Both the position numbers and the translations under genes were made by a program. Shown in pieces: positions 58,783 to 64,000 of a stretch of 64,000 nt of DNA (within the stretch, counting starts at the first letter, position 1; every line of letters starts with the position of its first letter). The notes beneath the pieces were generated by a model that was not told the DNA's origin, did no database searches, and was given only the letters and a program-made list of their open reading frames with translations. The stretch is from Rhodopseudomonas sp. GTDB lineage: Bacteria; Pseudomonadota; Alphaproteobacteria; Rhizobiales; Xanthobacteraceae. Where the stretch lies: positions 549,342-613,341 of the forward strand of contig NZ_JACABA010000002.1 of NCBI RefSeq assembly GCF_013377015.1. Direction: 5' to 3'.

Positions 58783-60084
58783 ATGCTGACCGACCGACGC
58801 CCGATATTGCTCGCCAATGCCCGCCTGATCGATCCGGCGCGCGACTTCGACGGCATCGGCGACGTGCTGATCGCCGACGGCGTGATCCGCGAGGCGCGGC
58901 GCGGCATCGGCGCCGCCGGGGTGCCCGAGGGCACCGACATCGTCAATTGCAGCGGCATGATCGTGGCGCCCGGACTGATCGACATGCGCGCCTTCGTTGG
59001 CGAACCCGGCGCCAGCCATCGCGAGACGTTTGCTTCGGCGAGCCAGGCCGCCGCCGCCGGCGGCATCACCACCATCATCTGCCAGCCCGACACCTCGCCG
59101 GTGATCGACAATTCGGCGACGGTGGATTTCGTTCTCAGGCGGGCGCGCGATACCGCGATCGTCAACATCCATCCGATGGCGGCGCTGACCAAGGGCATGG
59201 CCGGCGCCGAGATGACCGAGATCGGGTTGCTGAAAGCCGCCGGTGCCGTCGCCTTCACCGACGGCGACCGCAGCGTGATGAACGCCCAGGTGATGCGCCG
59301 CGCGCTGACCTATGCCCGCGATTTCGACGCCCTGATCGTGCATCACACCGAGGACCCCAATCTGGTCGGCGAAGGTGTGATGAATGAGGGCGAGTTCGCC
59401 ACCAGGCTCGGCCTGGTCGGCATCCCCAGCGCCGCCGAAGCCGTGGTGCTGGAACGCGACATCCGGCTCGTCATGCTGACCGGCGGGCGCTACCACGCAG
59501 CCTCCGTCAGCTGCATCGAGTCACTGGAGATCCTGCAACGCGCCCGCGACCTCGGGCTTGCCGTGTCCGCCTCGGTGTCGATCAATCATCTGACGCTGAA
59601 CGAAAACGACATCGGCCCGTACCGCACATTCCTAAAGCTGTCGCCGCCGCTGCGCAGCGAGGACGACCGCAAAGCGCTGGTCGCCGCTGTTGCATCCGGG
59701 CTGATCGACGTCATCATGTCGGACCACAATCCGCAGGACGTGGAAACAAAACGGCTGCCGTTCGCCGAGGCCGCCGCCGGCGCGATCGGGCTTGAGACCA
59801 TGCTGCCGGCCGGGCTGCGGCTGATCCACAATGGCGAGATCGATTTCACCACGCTGATCCGCGCGATGTCGACGCGGCCAGCGGAACTGCTCGGCCTGCC
59901 CGGCGGATCGCTGCGCGCGGGCGCGCCGGCCGACGTCATCGTGATCGACGCCGATGTGCCGTGGGTGGTCGATCCCGACGAACTGAAATCGAAATGCAAG
60001 AACACCCCGTTTGACGAGGCGCGGTTTTCCGGCCGGGTGGCGCGCACCATCGTCGGCGGGCGCACGGTGTATGAACATGTGTGA
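58783..60084 (+). CDS. pyrC': Dihydroorotase-like protein, probably non-catalytic PyrC'
   Basis: Type I dihydroorotase fold, 433 aa. Active enzymes have a metal-binding HxH after GLID (for example PGLIDMHVHLREPG), but here the block is PGLIDMRAFVGEPG, with both His lost, and the DHAPH block is DHNPQ. This matches the pseudo-dihydroorotase that associates with aspartate carbamoyltransferase in many proteobacteria and is needed for its assembly. The rest of the fold is complete (GGITTIICQPDTSP, SINHLTLNEND, FAEAAAGAIGLET). It starts 4 bases after pyrB. A separate active dihydroorotase must be encoded elsewhere. Confidence 0.9.
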   Translation: MLTDRRPILLANARLIDPARDFDGIGDVLIADGVIREARRGIGAAGVPEGTDIVNCSGMIVAPGLIDMRAFVGEPGASHRETFASASQAAAAGGITTIICQPDTSPVIDNSATVDFVLRRARDTAIVNIHPMAALTKGMAGAEMTEIGLLKAAGAVAFTDGDRSVMNAQVMRRALTYARDFDALIVHHTEDPNLVGEGVMNEGEFATRLGLVGIPSAAEAVVLERDIRLVMLTGGRYHAASVSCIESLEILQRARDLGLAVSASVSINHLTLNENDIGPYRTFLKLSPPLRSEDDRKALVAAVASGLIDVIMSDHNPQDVETKRLPFAEAAAGAIGLETMLPAGLRLIHNGEIDFTTLIRAMSTRPAELLGLPGGSLRAGAPADVIVIDADVPWVVDPDELKSKCKNTPFDEARFSGRVARTIVGGRTVYEHV

Positions 60085-60090
60085 GGACCG

Positions 60091-60681
60091 ATGATCGGGA
60101 TTTACATCGCAGCCCTGGTGTTGGGCTATCTGCTGGGATCGATCCCGTTCGGACTGATCCTAACCAAACTCGCCGGCACCCAGGACCTGCGCACTGTCGG
60201 CTCCGGCAATATCGGCGCCACCAATGTGCTGCGCACCGGCCGCAAGGGGCTGGCCGCGGCGACGTTGCTCGGCGACGCGCTGAAGGGCACCGCCGCGGTG
60301 CTGATCGCCGCCTGGTTCGGCGGCGCCGAAGCCGCGATGCTGGCGGCGCTCGGCGCCTTTCTCGGCCACCTGTTTCCGGTCTGGCTGAAGTTCAAAGGCG
60401 GCAAAGGCGTAGCGGTCTATATCGGCGTGCTGCTCGGGCTGTTCTGGCCCGGCGCGGTGGTGTTCTGCGTGCTGTGGCTCGCGACGGCGCTGACCACGCG
60501 CTACTCCTCGCTGTCAGCCTTGGTCGCGGCTTTCATCACCCCGATCTTCCTGTGGTGGTTCGGCCACCTCGCGCTGGCCGCGCTGTTCGCCGTGCTGACG
60601 CTGCTGCTGGTCTACATGCACCGCGAGAACATTAAGCGGCTGCAGGCCGGGACAGAAAGCCGGATCGGCGAGAAGAAGTAG
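60091..60681 (+). CDS. plsY: Acyl-phosphate:glycerol-3-phosphate acyltransferase
   Basis: First acylation step of phospholipid synthesis, using acyl-phosphate. The 196-aa protein has five or six hydrophobic segments and the PlsY motifs [26 protein letters not shown] and [17 protein letters not shown]. It starts 6 bases after pyrC' and is cotranscribed with pyrB-pyrC', linking pyrimidine and lipid synthesis genes, an order seen in other alphaproteobacteria. Confidence 0.96.
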   Translation: MIGIYIAALVLGYLLGSIPFGLILTKLAGTQDLRTVGSGNIGATNVLRTGRKGLAAATLLGDALKGTAAVLIAAWFGGAEAAMLAALGAFLGHLFPVWLKFKGGKGVAVYIGVLLGLFWPGAVVFCVLWLATALTTRYSSLSALVAAFITPIFLWWFGHLALAALFAVLTLLLVYMHRENIKRLQAGTESRIGEKK

Positions 60682-60792
60682 GCCACTGATATACCGCTCC
60701 GGCCTTAGTCCTACGACCGGTTGCCCACCCCCATAAGTTGCGCGACACTCTCCACCGAGACGGCCGATTGAGGCCAGCGCTTCGGGGGCAGC

Positions 60793-61914
60793 GTGAACGA
60801 CAACAATCAACCCACCACCCATCTCACCGACGCGCAGCGGATCGACTGGCTGCGGCTGATCCGCTCCGACAATGTCGGGCCGCGCACCTTCCGCTCGCTG
60901 GTCAATCATTTCGGCAGCGCCCGCGCCGCGCTCGACGCACTGCCCGAGTTGGCGCGGCGCGGTGGCGCCGCCCGCCCCGGTCGCATTGTCAGCGAGCACG
61001 AGGCGCATCGCGAATTGATCTCAAGTAACAAGATCGGCGTCGCGCTGGTCGCTCCCGGCGAGGCCGGCTATCCGCCTCGCTTGGCGCTGATCGACGACGC
61101 GCCGCCGCTGCTCGGCGTCCGCGGATCGCACGACACATTGATACGGCCGATGCTGGCGATCGTCGGCTCGCGCAACGCCTCCGGCGCCGGGTTGAAATTC
61201 GCCGCCACCTTGGCGCGCGATCTCGGCGAGGCCGGTTTTGTCATCGTCTCGGGGCTGGCGCGCGGCATCGATCAGGCCGCGCATCGCGCCAGCCTGTCTG
61301 GCGGCACCGTGGCGGCGCTGGCCGGCGGCCACGACAAAATCTATCCGCCCGAGCACGAGGAACTGCTGGCGCAAATCCTGCGCGAAGCCGGCGCCGCGAT
61401 CTCGGAAATGCCGCTTGGCCATGTGCCGCGCGCACGGGACTTTCCCCGCCGCAACCGGCTGATCTCGGGCGTGGCGCTCGGCGTCGCGGTGATCGAGGCC
61501 GCGCATCGGTCCGGCTCGTTGATCACCGCACGGATCGCCGCCGAACAGGGCCGCGAGGTGTTCGCGGTGCCGGGCTCGCCGCTCGATCCGCGCGCCGCCG
61601 GCACCAACGATCTGATCAAACAGGGCGCGGCACTGGTCACCGAGGCCGCCGACATTATCAATGCGGTGACGCCGATCCTGGAACGGCCGATCGAGTTGCC
61701 GAGCCGCGAGCCGGACGAGTTGCCGCCGATCGCGGAGCCCGACTCCGGCGACCGCGCCCGCATCGTCGGTCTGCTCGGGCCGAGTCCGATCGGGCTCGAC
61801 GATCTGATCCGGATCTCCAACGTCGCGCCCGCGGTGGTGCGCACCGTGCTGCTCGAACTCGAGCTCGCCGGCCGGCTGGAGCGGCACGGCGGCGGGCTGG
61901 TGTCGCTGCTGTGA
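60793..61914 (+). CDS. dprA: DNA-processing protein DprA
   Basis: Loads RecA onto single-stranded DNA taken up during natural transformation. The 373-aa protein has an N-terminal helical domain, the Rossmann-like core with [54 protein letters not shown] and the C-terminal winged-helix domain ([21 protein letters not shown]). The start is GTG at 60793. It lies downstream of plsY with a 111-base gap. Confidence 0.96.
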   Translation: MNDNNQPTTHLTDAQRIDWLRLIRSDNVGPRTFRSLVNHFGSARAALDALPELARRGGAARPGRIVSEHEAHRELISSNKIGVALVAPGEAGYPPRLALIDDAPPLLGVRGSHDTLIRPMLAIVGSRNASGAGLKFAATLARDLGEAGFVIVSGLARGIDQAAHRASLSGGTVAALAGGHDKIYPPEHEELLAQILREAGAAISEMPLGHVPRARDFPRRNRLISGVALGVAVIEAAHRSGSLITARIAAEQGREVFAVPGSPLDPRAAGTNDLIKQGAALVTEAADIINAVTPILERPIELPSREPDELPPIAEPDSGDRARIVGLLGPSPIGLDDLIRISNVAPAVVRTVLLELELAGRLERHGGGLVSLL

Positions 61915-61960
61915 CGACGGCGCCGATCGGCGTCGTGCTGCAGTACAAAAAGCAACGGCC

Positions 61961-61978
61961 CGAAGTGGTGTCACTTCG
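61961..61978. terminator. Short hairpin between convergent dprA and a hypothetical gene
   Basis: A 7-bp stem (cgaagtg / cacttcg) with a GTGT loop; on the minus strand it is followed by GGGCCGTTGCTTTTTG. It may terminate the minus-strand gene starting at 62416 and, less strongly, dprA. Confidence 0.4.
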
Positions 61979-62188
61979 AGCCATCTTTAGAGGCGAACGT
62001 ACATCCGGCTCGCCCCTTGCTGGTTCGAATCGTGAACCATCACAGTTAACGGTGCGTTAACGACAGACGAATGACCGACATGGGCCGCGCGGCGTTTCCG
62101 GCGGCCGGTGCGACGGCTCGAGCCTCGCGTCGCGGACGGCCGCCTGCTCGGCCCAGCCGACGCCGAACTGGCGCCGACCGGATCGCCA

Positions 62189-62416
62189 CTATTTGCCATG
62201 TTGCGATGGCGAACTGCGCGCACCGCGCAGCCGGACCATCTCCTGGGCTTCCAGCAGCGCCATTTCCAGCAGATAGCACAGCATGTCGAGGCGATGGATT
62301 CGCGCCAGATGCGCCAGATCGGCGATCGCTTCGGCGAGGTAGCTGGCGGCCTCTCCGGGTCCGCCGTTCTCCGAACGGGCGGTTTGTTGCTGACCGTTCC
62401 CCCGTCGGGACGACAT
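62189..62416 (-). CDS. Small hypothetical protein
   Basis: 75-aa protein I cannot place. A polar N-terminus (MSSRRGNGQQQTARSENGG) is followed by an amphipathic helical region with two Met-rich turns (AIADLAHLARIHRLDMLCYLLEMALLEAQEM). The ATG at 62416 has an AAAGGA site and a sigma70-like promoter about 40 bases upstream of the expected leader, which supports expression. It could be a small regulator or structural protein; nothing more can be said. Confidence 0.68.
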   Translation of the reverse strand: MSSRRGNGQQQTARSENGGPGEAASYLAEAIADLAHLARIHRLDMLCYLLEMALLEAQEMVRLRGARSSPSQHGK

Positions 62417-62464
62417 GAATTCCGGTCCTTTCGACAGCTGGAGGTTACGTACAAATACGAGTAT

Positions 62465-62493
62465 ATTATAAAACTACATCTTTAAATTGTGCA
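62465..62493 (-). promoter_or_regulatory. Sigma70-like promoter for the 75-aa gene
   Basis: On the minus strand, TGCACA (4/6 to TTGACA) and a perfect TATAAT are separated by 17 bases within an AT-rich stretch. Transcription would start near 62458, giving a leader of about 40 bases before the ATG at 62416. Confidence 0.45.
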
Positions 62494-62664
62494 ATCCTCG
62501 GTTACATCCTTGCGTCCCGCCTTCAATTTTGTTCGGTCGGAACCACAGCTGTCACCCGATCGGTATTTGACAGCGAGGACCTCACCACCCATGTTCCCGG
62601 CAATGCGGCAGGCGCGAGTCTCGCGGAACCGGCCCTTTTCTCCCAGCTAAGCCATTGGAATGAC

Positions 62665-64000
62665 ATGAATATCGTCATTGTCGAGTCGCCTGCAAAGGCC
62701 AAGACGATCAACAAATATTTGGGTGCGTCGTACGAGGTCCTGGCCTCGTTCGGCCATGTCCGCGACCTTCCGGCGAAAAATGGATCGGTTGATCCGGACG
62801 CTAATTTCCAGATGATCTGGGAAATCGATCCCAAGGCGGCTGGCCGGCTGAACGATATCGCCAAGGCGCTAAAGGGGGCCGACAAGCTGATCCTCGCCAC
62901 CGACCCTGACCGTGAGGGCGAAGCGATCTCCTGGCACGTGCTGGAGGTGTTGAAAGAGAAGCGCGCGATCAAGGATCACAAGATCGAACGCGTGGTGTTC
63001 AACGCCATCACCAAGCAGGCCGTCACCGAGGCGATGAAGAATCCGCGCCAGATCGACGGCGCGCTGGTCGACGCCTACATGGCGCGCCGCGCGCTGGACT
63101 ATCTGGTCGGCTTCACCCTCTCCCCGGTGCTGTGGCGCAAATTGCCCGGCGCCCGCTCCGCCGGCCGGGTGCAATCGGTGGCGCTGCGGCTGGTCTGCGA
63201 CCGCGAGCTCGAAATCGAAAAATTCGTGCCGCGCGAATACTGGTCGCTGGTCGCCACCCTGACCACGCCGCGCGGCGACAGTTTCGAGGCCCGGCTGGTC
63301 GGCGCCGACGGCAAGAAGATTCAACGGCTCGACATCGGCACCGGCGTCGAGGCCGAGGATTTCAAGCAGGCGATCGAAGCCGCCAATTTCACCGTGTCCT
63401 CGGTCGAGGCCAAGCCGGCGAAGCGCAACCCCTACGCGCCGTTCACCACTTCGACGCTGCAGCAGGAAGCCAGCCGCAAGCTCGGCTTCGCGCCGGCGCA
63501 CACGATGCGGATCGCGCAGCGACTGTATGAAGGCATCGACATCGGCGGCGAGACCACCGGTCTCATTACCTATATGCGAACCGACGGCGTCCAGATCGAC
63601 GGCTCCGCGATCACTCAGGCGCGCCAGGTGATCGGCGAGGACTATGGCAAGGCCTATGTCCCCGAGGCGCCGCGGCAATATGTGGCCAAGGCGAAAAACG
63701 CCCAGGAAGCGCATGAAGCGATCCGCCCGACCGACCTGTCGCGGCGGCCCGACAGCCTGCGCGCCCGGCTCGATCACGACCAGATCCGGCTCTACGAACT
63801 GATCTGGATCCGCACCATCGCCAGCCAGATGGAATCCGCCGAACTCGAGCGCACCACCGTCGATATCGCCGCGAAAGCCGGCGCCCGGGTGCTGGAACTG
63901 CGCGCCACCGGCCAGGTGATCAAGTTCGACGGCTTCCTCGCCGCCTATCAGGAAGGCCGCGACGACGACAGCGACGACGAGGATTCGCGCCGGCTGCCGA
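62665..64000 (+). CDS. topA: DNA topoisomerase I, 5' part (runs off the right edge)
   Basis: Type IA topoisomerase that relaxes negative supercoils. The frame is open from the ATG at 62665 to the window end (445 codons), so it is not in the ORF track as one gene. The toprim domain is clear (MNIVIVESPAKAKTINKYLG at the start, LATDPDREGEAISWHV) and the active-site Tyr lies in GLITYMRTDG. The acidic run EGRDDDSDDEDSRRLP at the edge is within the core, a feature of alphaproteobacterial TopA. The C-terminal zinc-ribbon domains lie outside the window. Confidence 0.96.
   Translation, partial: MNIVIVESPAKAKTINKYLGASYEVLASFGHVRDLPAKNGSVDPDANFQMIWEIDPKAAGRLNDIAKALKGADKLILATDPDREGEAISWHVLEVLKEKRAIKDHKIERVVFNAITKQAVTEAMKNPRQIDGALVDAYMARRALDYLVGFTLSPVLWRKLPGARSAGRVQSVALRLVCDRELEIEKFVPREYWSLVATLTTPRGDSFEARLVGADGKKIQRLDIGTGVEAEDFKQAIEAANFTVSSVEAKPAKRNPYAPFTTSTLQQEASRKLGFAPAHTMRIAQRLYEGIDIGGETTGLITYMRTDGVQIDGSAITQARQVIGEDYGKAYVPEAPRQYVAKAKNAQEAHEAIRPTDLSRRPDSLRARLDHDQIRLYELIWIRTIASQMESAELERTTVDIAAKAGARVLELRATGQVIKFDGFLAAYQEGRDDDSDDEDSRRLP

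Overview
The window is a chromosomal segment of a high-GC alphaproteobacterium. Gene content and order (fabD-fabG-acpP-fabF-mltG-yicC-gmk; rpsF-rpsR-DUF2232-rplI; radA-cvpA-purF; gatC/gatA/gatB with small Hyphomicrobiales-type genes; alanine/lysine-rich small proteins) point to the Rhodopseudomonas/Bradyrhizobium lineage. This assignment rests on recognising protein families and gene order, not on a database search. I saw no rRNA, tRNA, CRISPR array, transposase or prophage. Nearly all of the sequence is coding, and most lines of the ORF track are antisense or out-of-frame shadows of the genes listed here.

Layout. 1-6.5 kb (minus strand): fatty-acid synthesis cluster fabD, fabG, acpP, fabF, then mltG, yicC and the 5' part of gmk, which runs off the left edge. 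6.7-10.8 kb (plus): a membrane GGDEF protein, then rpsF, rpsR, a broken DUF2232 membrane gene and rplI, with two strong intrinsic terminators. 10.8-20.3 kb: a haem-binding protein with a low-complexity tail, cfa, a 40-residue membrane miniprotein behind a perfect CRP-type palindrome, dnaB, alr, two small hypothetical genes, a TauE/SafE permease and hisC. 20.5-26.6 kb: radA, cvpA, purF, an intergenic palindromic repeat, a short-chain dehydrogenase and a periplasmic amino-acid/amide-type binding protein. 26.6-35.2 kb: an MFS transporter, der, a lipoprotein, a YfgM-like TPR protein, panB, nnrU, a tripartite-tricarboxylate-type binding protein, a Cache-like protein, a Sel1-like protein and a 31-residue lysine-rich peptide. 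35.7-45.6 kb: the amidotransferase genes gatB, gatA and gatC, with other genes between them; a BrnT/BrnA toxin-antitoxin pair and a two-gene ABC transporter lie between gatA and gatC. 45.8-55.9 kb: a small secreted protein, nitronate monooxygenase, ruvX, an AEC carrier, a YchJ protein, an isolated carotenoid desaturase, an AidB-type acyl-CoA dehydrogenase and a P1B metal ATPase fused to a hemerythrin domain. 56-64 kb: a phenylpyruvate/indolepyruvate decarboxylase, then pyrB, a dihydroorotase-like pyrC', plsY, dprA and the 5' part of topA.

How the genes work together. Most of the window is core metabolism and information processing: fatty-acid and phospholipid synthesis (fab genes, plsY, cfa), Gln/Asn-tRNA amidation (gatCAB), pyrimidine, purine, histidine and pantothenate steps (pyrB, purF, hisC, panB), cell wall (alr, mltG), replication, repair and competence (dnaB, radA, ruvX, dprA, topA) and ribosome biogenesis (rpsF, rpsR, rplI, der). 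The accessory parts are the BrnTA/ABC cassette between gatA and gatC and the crtI-aidB-metal ATPase-decarboxylase stretch. Two genes look broken as read: the DUF2232 gene (frameshift) and a small membrane gene translationally coupled to gatB (in-frame amber codon).
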